Shown piece by piece: positions 26,625-34,678 of a DNA stretch of 64,000 nucleotides. The stretch is from Proteobacteria bacterium 005FR1 (GTDB lineage: Bacteria > Pseudomonadota > Gammaproteobacteria > Pseudomonadales > Cellvibrionaceae). The position numbers were made by a program, and so were the translations under genes. The stretch spans positions 310,001 through 374,000 of the forward strand of contig WACF01000002.1 of NCBI GenBank assembly GCA_026192395.1, read 5' to 3'. Each line of letters begins with the position of its first letter. Position 1 is the stretch's first letter. The notes under the pieces were generated by a model that ran no database searches, had not been told where the DNA came from, and worked only from the letters and a program-made list of their open reading frames with translations.

Positions 26625-26649
26625 CCTGGCGACTGGCGACTGGCGACTG
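26625..26649 (+). repeat. Heptad array between the hydrolase and rnpB
   Basis: CCTGGCG, ACTGGCG, ACTGGCG, ACTG, in perfect 7-base phase, starting 14 bases after the hydrolase stop. It ends just before the rnpB -35 box. Confidence 0.9.
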
Positions 26650-26656
26650 TTTTGTC

Positions 26657-26685
26657 TTGCATTTCCGGGGGCACGTCGCTACTCT
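26657..26685 (+). promoter_or_regulatory. rnpB promoter
   Basis: TTGCAT (26657-26662), 17 bases, TACTCT (26680-26685). The expected start, about 26693, coincides with the first base of the P1 helix of RNase P RNA. Confidence 0.7.
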
Positions 26686-26693
26686 CCCGCGCG

Positions 26694-27077
26694 GAGTCGG
26701 CTCGGCAGTCGCTGTGTTTGCGGCTCGGTAACTCACTTGTGTGTTGCCGGGCGATTCGCGGAGGAAAGTCCGGGCTCCATAGGGCAGGGCGCCAGGTAAC
26801 GCCTGGGGGGCGTGAGCCTACGGAAAGTGCAACAGAAAGGAAACCGCCCGACTGTTCTTCGGAATGATCGGGTAAGGGTGAAAAGGTGCGGTAAGAGCGC
26901 ACCGCGCAGCTGGTAACAGTCTGCGGCGATGGTAAACCCCGTCCGGAGCAAGACCAAATAGGGATCCAATGGCGTGGCCCGCGCTGGATCCGGGTAGGTC
27001 GCTTGAGGTGCATGGTGACATGCATCCCAGATGAATGACTGTCCCAGACAGAACCCGGCTTATCGGCCGACTCCACT
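26694..27077 (+). ncRNA. rnpB: RNase P RNA, bacterial class A
   Basis: The conserved core is clear: GGAGGAAAGTCCGGGCTCC near the 5' side, GGTAAGGGTGAAAAGGTGCG, GGTAAGAGCGCACCGCGC, and near the 3' end ACAGAACCCGGCTTATCGG. The ends close as helix P1: GAGTCGGC (26694) with GCCGACTC (27066-27073). It is the catalytic RNA that matures tRNA 5' ends with the protein RnpA. The 3' end is set a few bases past P1 and is approximate. Confidence 0.97.
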
Positions 27078-27361
27078 TTTATCTTTTCGTGAGCGACCTT
27101 TCTGTCGTTCGCTGCGCCACAAAACCTGGATAGGCAGTGAGCTTGTCAGGGCTGGCGTCATTTTCGGTGTCAGTTCTCACCCACTTCTTTCCCAAAGTCA
27201 CTTCTGTGTTTCGCGCTCAACCATCTTTGCGTCGGTGTTTGTCACGCAGTATCACAGAGCCGCTCTCTCGAGCTCGAGTATCTGCAACTTCTTTTTTTTA
27301 GCCCAGTCTCATACTCAGCAAGGGAAAAAACTTCTGTAATCAACGCATGGCAGGGACGTTC
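27078..27361. other. Intergenic region between rnpB and the second receptor
   Basis: About 280 bases without a credible gene. GAGCGAC (near 27090) pairs imperfectly with GTCGTTC, a weak candidate for the rnpB terminator, and a run of eight T lies near 27290-27300. No clear promoter or Fur box was found. Confidence 0.5.
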
Positions 27362-29434
27362 ATGCTCGACTACGACTTTGAAAGATTCGCTTTCTCCATC
27401 CCGCTCGCGGTTCTCGTCAGTTTTGCGGCAAACGCCGAAGAGGATTCGAGGCCGACATTGGATGATTCTGAGTCCGCGGTGATCGAAGAGTTGGTTGTCA
27501 CCGGACAATCCTTGGCGCTGCTGACGGAAATGGACGCTGAGACGGAGCAGCTGCTGAGCATTGCAGGGGCGGGCGTGGATCCCCTCACTGCCGTCCTGAG
27601 TTTGCCGGGCGTGACTTTCACCTCGGATCACAGCAGCGAGCCTGCTGTGCGAGGTTCGGCGCCCGAAGACAACGGTTATTATGTGGACTTCATTCCTGCC
27701 CGCTATGTTTTTCATGCTTTTGGCAACAGTATTTTCAACGACGAACTGATTCATTCCTTCGATCTCTATCCAGCTGCATTTGGCAGCCAGTACAGCGATG
27801 CAACTGGCGCCGTCGTGGATGTGAAACTTCGAGATCCTCGCGCCGAATCCTGGACGACAACGCTGGATGCGAGTTTTCTGGGGGCCGGTCTGTTATTGGA
27901 AAGTGGGATCAGCGATGATCAGGCCTTTTACTTGTCCTATCGTCGAAGTCTCATCGACCAAGCCGTCAGTGATCCGGAAAGCATCGACGAGAAATCCGGC
28001 GTAACCGTCAAACAGTTGCCGGTGGCCGAGGATTATCAATTTAAATACCGCTGGGAGATGGATCACCTAAACCGAATGACTGTTCTCGCCGCAGGCGCAA
28101 GCGATCACGCCAAAGCAGTTTTTCGCTCCAACTCCAATCTGGTGCGCCGCGATCCTGATTTTGCGGGACCGGCCACAGTCACGACTGAATTCAACAGCAC
28201 CGGCATCGCCTGGGATCATCTTTCGGATGACGGTAGTCAGGCGTGGAATCTGAGCTTTACAGACACCAGCGACATCGACAATGCGCACTACGGTACGGGA
28301 CAATTCCTCAACATCAATACCGATCGGCAGATGTGGCGAGCTCAGTGGAACGCCGATCTCGGTAGAGACCATCACCTGACTGCGGGAGGGTGGCTGGAGA
28401 ACACCAACTATCACTTGCAACTCAATGCCAAGATTCCCGCCTGCTCATCCTTTGATCCGTCGTGTCCGACAATCGACGCCCCACTGATTCAGCTCGACGA
28501 CGATTTCGAAATGAACAGCCAGGCCTTTTTCCTGGAAGATCAGTGGAGCATCCGCCCGGATTTGTCCTTGCGTGCCGGTCTCCATCATCTGCAGGACGAC
28601 CATCTTGGGGGGCGCGCGACCGATCCGCGTCTGAGACTGGAGTGGCAAGCAACAGAGCAATGGCAGCTCCATGCCGCCTACGGGCACTACGCGCAACTGC
28701 CGAAAGCAAACGAACTGGCGCCCGTGATGGGTAATCCGGACCTCGGTTACATTGACTCTGTCCACAGCGTCGTGGGAGCCACGCGAAGCTTTGGTGATCA
28801 GTGGTCCTGGAAAGTAGAGATGTATCACAAGCAGCTGGACGATCTGCCGCTGAGTCTCAGTCCGGATCGCGATTATGATTTCGGTACGCGCTACAGCAAC
28901 GACATCAGCGGCGAGGCTTATGGTATGGAGCTGCTGCTGCAAAAGGATCTGACCGATAAATTCTATGGGTGGCTGGCCCTCAGCCTCTCCAGAACCGAGC
29001 GCCGCAACGAGCGCAGCGGACAAGCCTGGCGGTTTGATTACGACAAGCCCCTGATCCTGAACTGGGTGATGAATTACAAGCCGAGCGATCGCTGGATGTT
29101 CGGGTTGAGATGGTCGGTGCAGAGCGGGTCTTTATATACCCCCGTGGTGGAGACTCGCCGAAGCAGCACAAATCCAAGGGTGACAGAAACCGTTTATGGC
29201 GAGCTGAACAGCGAACGTCTTCCTTTGTATCACCGCCTCGACTTGCGTGCGGAATACAGCCGGCCCACGGGCTACGGGATGTGGAGTACCTTCATCGACG
29301 TGCTCAATGTTTACGATCAGGAAAACATTCAGGGGATCAGCTCGACACCGGATCGGATCGAAGGAGACATGCGCGTAACCAGAGCGGAAGGCCTTGGCCT
29401 GTTTCCTTCCATTGGTTTCAAAGTGCAGTTTTAG
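27362..29434 (+). CDS. TonB-dependent receptor with plug domain
   Basis: 690 residues from ATG 27362, preceded by CAGGGACG; an ATG 15 bases earlier has no ribosome site. Signal sequence FSIPLAVLVSFAANA, TonB box IEELVVTGQ, plug with GVTFTSDHSSEPAVRGSAPEDN and SQYSDATGAVVDVKLRDP, barrel, and terminal strand GLFPSIGFKVQF. The plug keeps the TGAVVDVKLR pattern common to receptors of unknown ligand. It is only distantly similar to the receptor at 21749, so it is not a recent duplicate. Confidence 0.92.
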   Translation: MLDYDFERFAFSIPLAVLVSFAANAEEDSRPTLDDSESAVIEELVVTGQSLALLTEMDAETEQLLSIAGAGVDPLTAVLSLPGVTFTSDHSSEPAVRGSAPEDNGYYVDFIPARYVFHAFGNSIFNDELIHSFDLYPAAFGSQYSDATGAVVDVKLRDPRAESWTTTLDASFLGAGLLLESGISDDQAFYLSYRRSLIDQAVSDPESIDEKSGVTVKQLPVAEDYQFKYRWEMDHLNRMTVLAAGASDHAKAVFRSNSNLVRRDPDFAGPATVTTEFNSTGIAWDHLSDDGSQAWNLSFTDTSDIDNAHYGTGQFLNINTDRQMWRAQWNADLGRDHHLTAGGWLENTNYHLQLNAKIPACSSFDPSCPTIDAPLIQLDDDFEMNSQAFFLEDQWSIRPDLSLRAGLHHLQDDHLGGRATDPRLRLEWQATEQWQLHAAYGHYAQLPKANELAPVMGNPDLGYIDSVHSVVGATRSFGDQWSWKVEMYHKQLDDLPLSLSPDRDYDFGTRYSNDISGEAYGMELLLQKDLTDKFYGWLALSLSRTERRNERSGQAWRFDYDKPLILNWVMNYKPSDRWMFGLRWSVQSGSLYTPVVETRRSSTNPRVTETVYGELNSERLPLYHRLDLRAEYSRPTGYGMWSTFIDVLNVYDQENIQGISSTPDRIEGDMRVTRAEGLGLFPSIGFKVQF

Positions 29435-29573
29435 CCTTCGCAGCGAAGCGAGTTCAGCAGAGTTCTGGCGATGGGGTCGAAGGCAGGCTAACATAACCGC
29501 AATTGTCTTTGCCTTGGTTGCCTCCGAGGTCGCTTTCGAACTTGTTGTTCGGAACTGTTGCTGGAAAAGTCCG

Positions 29574-30605
29574 ATGATCGATTTGCTGATCTGCAGTCCA
29601 CTCGAATCCGTTCACGTCGAGCGCATTCGCACCGCATCCGACCGGGTGCGCGTGCACTACCACCCCGAGCTGCTGCCGAAGCCGCGATTCGAAGCGGACC
29701 ATATCGGCGATCCTCCCGAGCTCGATGAAGCCGCCAGCGAGCGATGGGCTTCCTTACTCGAGCAGGCGGAGATTCTCTTCGACTTCGATTACTACCGCAT
29801 GAAAGTCTTCAAGTCGCGCGCGCGCAAGGTGCGCTGGATTCAGGCCAGCAGCGCCGGTGTTGGCCGGTTCGTACAGCACCACGGTCTAGACGCACCGGGC
29901 GGTCCGATTATTACCACCGCAGCGGGTGTGCACGCGCGGCCTCTGGCTGAATTCGTCATTTGGGCCATGCTCAGCTTTGCCAAGAACTACCCGCTGGCGA
30001 AGCGACAGCAGCAGGAGCGGGTCTGGTCGCGCTTTCACAATGACGATCTGGAAGGCAAGACCTTGGCCATCGTCGGCCTGGGCGCAATCGGGCGTGAAGT
30101 GGCTCGGATGGCGAAGGCCCTGGGTTTGCGCGTGACGGGGACCAAGCGCTCGACCGAAGGGGTCGATGCGAAGGATCTCGGCGTTGACCGGCTGTATCCC
30201 CTGACCGATCTGCACGCGCTACTGAGCGAAGCGGATTACGTGTGTCTGGTCGCTCCACAAACACCGGAAACCGAGGGAATGATGGATGCAGCGGCCTTTT
30301 CCGCCATGAAGCCAGGTTCGGTACTGATCAACATCGGGCGCGGAGCTCTGGTGGATGAAAGTGCGCTGATTGGAGCACTGGATGCCGGTCAGCTCGCCGG
30401 TGCTGTCCTGGACGTGGCCCGTAAAGAGCCGCTTCCGGCGGACAGTCCGCTATGGACGCGCGACGACGTCATCATCTTTCCCCATTCCGCCTCCACGTCG
30501 AAACAGGAAAACGGCCGGCTCACTGATCTGTTCCTGGACAATCTTGCCCGCTACCTGGACGGGAGCCCGTTGCGAAATCTCTACGTACCCGAGCGGATGT
30601 ATTAA
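29574..30605 (+). CDS. D-2-hydroxyacid dehydrogenase family protein
   Basis: 343 residues. NAD-binding motif VGLGAIGREVARMAKALG, catalytic arginine in NIGRGALVDE, glutamate in ARKEPLP and histidine in FPHSAST. The family reduces 2-oxoacids to D-2-hydroxyacids; this member resembles the GhrA-like group but the substrate is unknown. The ATG at 29574 was chosen because residues upstream have no domain similarity. It follows the receptor by 139 bases; a shared transcript is possible. Confidence 0.88.
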   Translation: MIDLLICSPLESVHVERIRTASDRVRVHYHPELLPKPRFEADHIGDPPELDEAASERWASLLEQAEILFDFDYYRMKVFKSRARKVRWIQASSAGVGRFVQHHGLDAPGGPIITTAAGVHARPLAEFVIWAMLSFAKNYPLAKRQQQERVWSRFHNDDLEGKTLAIVGLGAIGREVARMAKALGLRVTGTKRSTEGVDAKDLGVDRLYPLTDLHALLSEADYVCLVAPQTPETEGMMDAAAFSAMKPGSVLINIGRGALVDESALIGALDAGQLAGAVLDVARKEPLPADSPLWTRDDVIIFPHSASTSKQENGRLTDLFLDNLARYLDGSPLRNLYVPERMY

Positions 30606-30926
30606 AAGAAGCAGGCGGGGGGGCGCGGGAAGAGACTTTTGCTATACTCGCCCCGCCCGACTTCCCCCGATGAGACTCCGCAGCGAGACCCATTCAACAC
30701 TTCCCCCAAAGCGATCACTTTTCGGTCGATCTATATGCCAATTTTTGATAAAGGAATTGGCGCTTCATTCGAAATAATCTTATCCTTAAGACATTACTTT
30801 AAGTGCGCACCCTAGTGCGCTGAATCCCGATATTTTCTCCCCGGCCACTGCCATATTTCAGCCCCTTTTCGCCACTGCTTTTTCGTGATTTACCCCGGTA
30901 TTTCAATGTTTTAGCGGCAAGCTGGC

Positions 30927-30954
30927 TTGACTTTGACCAGCGCCAATTTATAGT
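30927..30954 (+). promoter_or_regulatory. mra promoter of the dcw cluster
   Basis: TTGACT (30927-30932), 16 bases, TATAGT (30949-30954). This is the best sigma-70 match in the window. Transcription should start near 30961, directly at the MraZ boxes. Confidence 0.85.
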
Positions 30955-30961
30955 AGCTCCG

Positions 30962-31011
30962 GTGGTAAAAAGTGGGAAAAAGTAGGGTTCAGCGGTAAAA
31001 AGTAGCAATAA
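30962..31011 (+). promoter_or_regulatory. MraZ-binding decamer repeats
   Basis: Five units at a strict 10-base period: GTGGTAAAAA, GTGGGAAAAA, GTAGGGTTCA, GCGGTAAAAA, GTAGCAATAA. MraZ is known to bind TGGG-type repeats spaced one helical turn apart in its own promoter; here they start at the predicted transcript start. The first, second and fourth units are the closest matches. Confidence 0.8.
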
Positions 31012-31106
31012 ATAGCAGGACGTGGCTATTTCTGGGCAAACGGGATCGGCGTAGAGGAAGTCGGCGATTTCAGAGCCCCCTCGGCAATCAGGCGGAAGGT
31101 TTAATA

Positions 31107-31547
31107 GTGTTTCTCGGTAGTCATGCCATCAACATGGACGCCAAAGGGCGATTCGCCGTCCCCACGAAAGTGCGGGAAGGGTTGATGGCTGCCTGCGAGG
31201 GCCGCTTGGTGATTACCGCCCATTACGAAGAACGCTGCCTGCTGGTCTACCCCGAGCCTCAGTGGCAGGAACTGCTGCCGCAGATCGAAAAACTCCCCAA
31301 CCTGAGCAAAGCTGCCAGCCGCCTGCAACGTCTGCTGATCGGGTACGCCTGCCCGATGGAAATGGACGGCAATGGCCGCCTGCTGCTGCCGCCCACGCTG
31401 CGCGATTACGCCGGCATGGAGAAAAAACTGATGCTGGTAGGGCAGGGCAAAAAGCTGGAGTTGTGGAGTGAGGAGCGTTGGAACGCCTGGCTGGATTCGC
31501 AAGCCGAGGACGAGATGACCGATGAAATGCTCTCGTTGTCTCTCTGA
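31107..31547 (+). CDS. mraZ: Transcriptional regulator MraZ
   Basis: 146 residues from GTG 31107, with GGAAGG upstream. Two SpoVT/AbrB-like halves carry the typical motifs [13 protein letters not shown] and [17 protein letters not shown]. It forms ring-like oligomers and represses the dcw operon by binding the decamer repeats just upstream. First gene of the cluster; rsmH starts two bases after its stop. Confidence 0.97.
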   Translation: MFLGSHAINMDAKGRFAVPTKVREGLMAACEGRLVITAHYEERCLLVYPEPQWQELLPQIEKLPNLSKAASRLQRLLIGYACPMEMDGNGRLLLPPTLRDYAGMEKKLMLVGQGKKLELWSEERWNAWLDSQAEDEMTDEMLSLSL

Positions 31548-31549
31548 TC

Positions 31550-32488
31550 ATGGCTACGCAACCTACTTCACATATCACCGTTCTGCTGCGGGAAGCCGTC
31601 GATGCTTTGATCGTCGACCCAAACGGACTCTATGTTGATGGCACGTTTGGACGGGGCGGGCATAGCCGGGAGATTCTGGCTCACCTGAGTGAATCGGGTC
31701 GCTTGCTGGCAATGGACAAGGATCCGGCGGCAAAGGCTCATGCACAGCAGAGCTTTGCCGGTGATGATCGTTTTGAGTTTGTGGCCGGCTCGTTCACTAA
31801 CCTGCGACAAGCGGTTGAAGGGCGGGGCCAGCTCGGAAAAGTAGACGGCATTTTGCTGGACCTCGGCGTGTCGTCACCGCAGCTGGATGAAGCTGAGCGC
31901 GGCTTCAGTTTCTCTCAGGGAGGACCGCTGGACATGCGCATGGACCCCTCGCACGGGCAAAGCGCTGCCGAGTGGATCAGCCGGGCGAAGGACACCGAGA
32001 TCGCTCAGGTATTAAAAGAATACGGCGAAGAGCGATTCGCCAGACGGATTGCCAGAGCCATTGTTGCCGCGCGGGCTGAGCAACCGATAGAGCGCACGGA
32101 CCAGCTGGCCGGGATTATTGCCAAGGCGCACCCGGCCTGGGAAGTGGGCAAACATCCGGCGACCCGTTCATTTCTGGCCATTCGGCTCTACATAAATCGC
32201 GAACTGGAAGACCTGCAAGATCTGTTGAGTCAGGTGGTGGAAGTGCTGAAGCCCGGCGGTCGTCTGGTGGTGATCAGCTTCCATTCTCTCGAGGATCGCA
32301 TCGTCAAGCGCTTTATCCGCCGGCAATCGAAGGGCGAAGAGTTGCCTCGAGGGCTGCCGGTCACTGAAGCACAGTTGAATCGGACCATGAAATCGATCGG
32401 CAAAGCAGTGCGTCCGGTAGAAAGTGAAGTGAAAAATAACGTTCGGGCGCGCAGCGCAATCATGCGAGTGGCGGAAAAGCTCAGCTAG
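31550..32488 (+). CDS. rsmH: 16S rRNA (cytosine1402-N4)-methyltransferase
   Basis: 312 residues. The SAM-binding motif is VDGTFGRGGHSREIL; ILLDLGVSSPQLDEAERGFS and the C-terminal RPVESEVKNNVRARSA are RsmH signatures. It methylates C1402 in the ribosomal P site. Also called mraW. Follows mraZ directly. Confidence 0.97.
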   Translation: MATQPTSHITVLLREAVDALIVDPNGLYVDGTFGRGGHSREILAHLSESGRLLAMDKDPAAKAHAQQSFAGDDRFEFVAGSFTNLRQAVEGRGQLGKVDGILLDLGVSSPQLDEAERGFSFSQGGPLDMRMDPSHGQSAAEWISRAKDTEIAQVLKEYGEERFARRIARAIVAARAEQPIERTDQLAGIIAKAHPAWEVGKHPATRSFLAIRLYINRELEDLQDLLSQVVEVLKPGGRLVVISFHSLEDRIVKRFIRRQSKGEELPRGLPVTEAQLNRTMKSIGKAVRPVESEVKNNVRARSAIMRVAEKLS

Positions 32489-32536
32489 ATCAGCAATCGA
32501 ATCATCAGTCCTCGCAGACATGTCCTCGCAGAACAG

Positions 32537-32860
32537 GTGACGAGCTTGGCGAAAAGCAAAGTGAACAGCTCCGAAAGTATTCGTCGCTTCAACCGCAATG
32601 CCTGGGTAATCGCGGTGTTGTGGTTCGGAATCATGGTCAGTGGAATCGGTGTGATCTATAGCACCCACCTGAGCCGACAATTGTTTAGCGAATTGGAAAT
32701 CAAGCGCCGCACTGCCAGCGATCTGCATGTGGAGTGGGGCCAGTATCTGCTCGAACAGAGTACCTGGGCGGCTTACAGCAGAGTCGAACAAGTCGCAGCG
32801 GATAAGCTGCAAATGCGCAGTCCAGAGCAGAAGCAGATCGTGATCATCCGACAACCGTAA
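32537..32860 (+). CDS. ftsL: Cell division protein FtsL
   Basis: 107 residues: short cytoplasmic tail, one membrane helix (about 26-46, WVIAVLWFGIMVSGIGVIYS) and a periplasmic coiled coil. Part of the FtsQLB complex that activates septal wall synthesis. GTG 32537 is given; TTG 32546 has a better ribosome site (AGGTGA) and may be the true start. Identity rests on size, topology and place between rsmH and ftsI. Confidence 0.92.
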   Translation: MTSLAKSKVNSSESIRRFNRNAWVIAVLWFGIMVSGIGVIYSTHLSRQLFSELEIKRRTASDLHVEWGQYLLEQSTWAAYSRVEQVAADKLQMRSPEQKQIVIIRQP

Positions 32861-32872
32861 CCTGGTGCCAAT

Positions 32873-34678
32873 GTGAAGCAAGCAGGGCAAGACAAAGCGC
32901 GAGCGAAGGAGCGGGCAAGCAAAACCCGCGGCGCGCGTTCGGCTGTGCCCCAGCCGGCCATTGTCCGCTGGCGCTACTTCCTGGCGGGTGGTTGCTGTGC
33001 CGTTCTCGCGATCGCGCTGATCTGGCATCTGGCCAGCATCCAGGTGCTGCCCAGTGAGGAGCGCGGCTACAAGTTCTTGCAGGATCAGGGGCAGGCCCGC
33101 TCTCTGCGTGTCGAAACCATCAGCGCCAATCGCGGCGTAATCACTGATCGCAATGGCGAGCCGCTGGCGGTCAGCACGCCCGTTATTTCCATTTGCGCCA
33201 ATCCGCAGGTGCTGATGGAGAGCAAGGACCAATGGCAGGCGATGGCCAGCGCGCTGGACATGCCCAGCAAGGAATTCGCGGATCTGATCAACCGCTACGC
33301 CACCCGAGAATTTGTTTACCTGCGTCGACACATGCCGCCGGCACAGGCGCGGCGCATTCTGGAGAAGGGTTTCGCCGGCGTATTTCCCCGTGAGGAATAT
33401 CAGCGTTTTTATCCTGCGGCGGAAGTGGCCGCTCATGTCGTCGGCTTCACCAATATCGACGATGTAGGTCAGGAGGGTGTCGAGCTCGCCTTTGAAGAAT
33501 GGTTGCGCGGTACACCCGGTGCCAAGCGTGTGATGAAAGATCGACGTGGCCGCATTATCGATGACGTGCATCTGATCAACTCTGCGCAGCCCGGCAAGGA
33601 CCTGACGCTCAGCATCGACTTACGTCTGCAATACATGGCCTATCGCGCGCTCAAATCAGCGGTGACCCGGCACAATGCGCTTGCCGGCTCCGCCGTTATT
33701 CTGGACGTGGAAAGCGGTGAAGTGCTGGCGATGGTCAATCAGCCTGCCTACAACCCGAATAACCGCCGCAGCGTGTCGGCCGCCGCGGTTCGCAACCGGG
33801 CGATGACGGATCTGTTCGAGCCGGGTTCGACCATGAAGCCGCTTACCGTACTCGCTGCACTGGAAAGCGGACGCTACGGGCCGCATACCCAGATCGATAC
33901 TCGTCCCGGCTGGATTCACGTACCCGGCAAGACTTTCAATGATCCGGTCAACTACGGGCTCACCGACGTGACTGGTGTGATCACCAAATCCAGCAACGTC
34001 GGCACCACCAAAATCGCCTTGGATCTGGATCCGAACGACGTCCGGACCATGTTCTTCCGGATGGGGCTTGGACAGAGCACCGGCAGCGGTTTCCCCGGAG
34101 AATCGGGTGGCGATCTCCCCGACCATAGCCCCTGGTCTGCAGTTGAGCGCGCGACTTTCGCTTTTGGTCACGGCCTTCAGGTGACCACGGTGCAACTGGC
34201 GCAAACCTATAACGTCATCGCCAACGCTGGCGTGAAGAAGCCGGTTTCGCTTCTGAAGCTGGGTGAAAACCAGCTGGCGAATCTGTCAGGTGACCGCGTT
34301 GTAAACGCGAGAGTTGCCGGGCAGGTGCTTACGATGATGGAAACGGTTCTGGAGCCCGGTGGGACGGCAACGCAGGCCAAGCTGCAGTCCTACACCGCGG
34401 CAGGCAAGACCGGTACCGCGCGCAAACTGCTGAACGGCGATTATTCCACCGAAGCGGCCTTTTCCGTGTTTGCCGGAATCGCCCCGGTCAGCAAGCCGCG
34501 CATCGTGGTCGCCATCATGATTGACGAAGCGCGTAACGGACTGTCGGGCGGCGGCGCGGTCGCGGCGCCGGTATTTGCCGACATCGCCGAGAACGCATTG
34601 CGCATTCTGCAGGTGGCGCCGGACAAGGCCTCTGCTCAGCTCACCGCCAGTTCCGGTCACCAGGAGCCGCTAACGTGA
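32873..34678 (+). CDS. ftsI: Septal peptidoglycan transpeptidase (PBP3)
   Basis: 601 residues from GTG 32873. Basic N-terminus, one membrane anchor (about 35-56), pedestal domain, and a transpeptidase domain with the three active-site motifs: STMK (about 318), SSN (in KSSNVGT) and KTGT (about 511). Crosslinks septal wall at midcell with FtsW; target of beta-lactams. Its stop overlaps the murE start by four bases. Confidence 0.97.
   Translation: MKQAGQDKARAKERASKTRGARSAVPQPAIVRWRYFLAGGCCAVLAIALIWHLASIQVLPSEERGYKFLQDQGQARSLRVETISANRGVITDRNGEPLAVSTPVISICANPQVLMESKDQWQAMASALDMPSKEFADLINRYATREFVYLRRHMPPAQARRILEKGFAGVFPREEYQRFYPAAEVAAHVVGFTNIDDVGQEGVELAFEEWLRGTPGAKRVMKDRRGRIIDDVHLINSAQPGKDLTLSIDLRLQYMAYRALKSAVTRHNALAGSAVILDVESGEVLAMVNQPAYNPNNRRSVSAAAVRNRAMTDLFEPGSTMKPLTVLAALESGRYGPHTQIDTRPGWIHVPGKTFNDPVNYGLTDVTGVITKSSNVGTTKIALDLDPNDVRTMFFRMGLGQSTGSGFPGESGGDLPDHSPWSAVERATFAFGHGLQVTTVQLAQTYNVIANAGVKKPVSLLKLGENQLANLSGDRVVNARVAGQVLTMMETVLEPGGTATQAKLQSYTAAGKTGTARKLLNGDYSTEAAFSVFAGIAPVSKPRIVVAIMIDEARNGLSGGGAVAAPVFADIAENALRILQVAPDKASAQLTASSGHQEPLT

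Larger units (their letters stand above)
30606..31106. other. 500-base region upstream of the dcw cluster
   Basis: No gene is credible. It contains an isolated -10-like TATACT (30643-30648) framed by GGCGGGG (30614-30620) and CCCCGCC (30651-30657), a hairpin GCGCAC-CCTA-GTGCGC (30805-30820), and the mra promoter with MraZ boxes near 30927-31011. The cluster leader from about 30961 to 31106 is untranslated. Confidence 0.7.

Noticed and set aside
27078-27361. Fur box before the second TonB receptor
   Set aside because: No sequence close to GATAATGATAATCATTATC was found here or before the first receptor.
32168-33571. 467-codon minus-strand frame across rsmH, ftsL and ftsI
   Set aside because: It crosses three conserved dcw genes and is a frame shadow.
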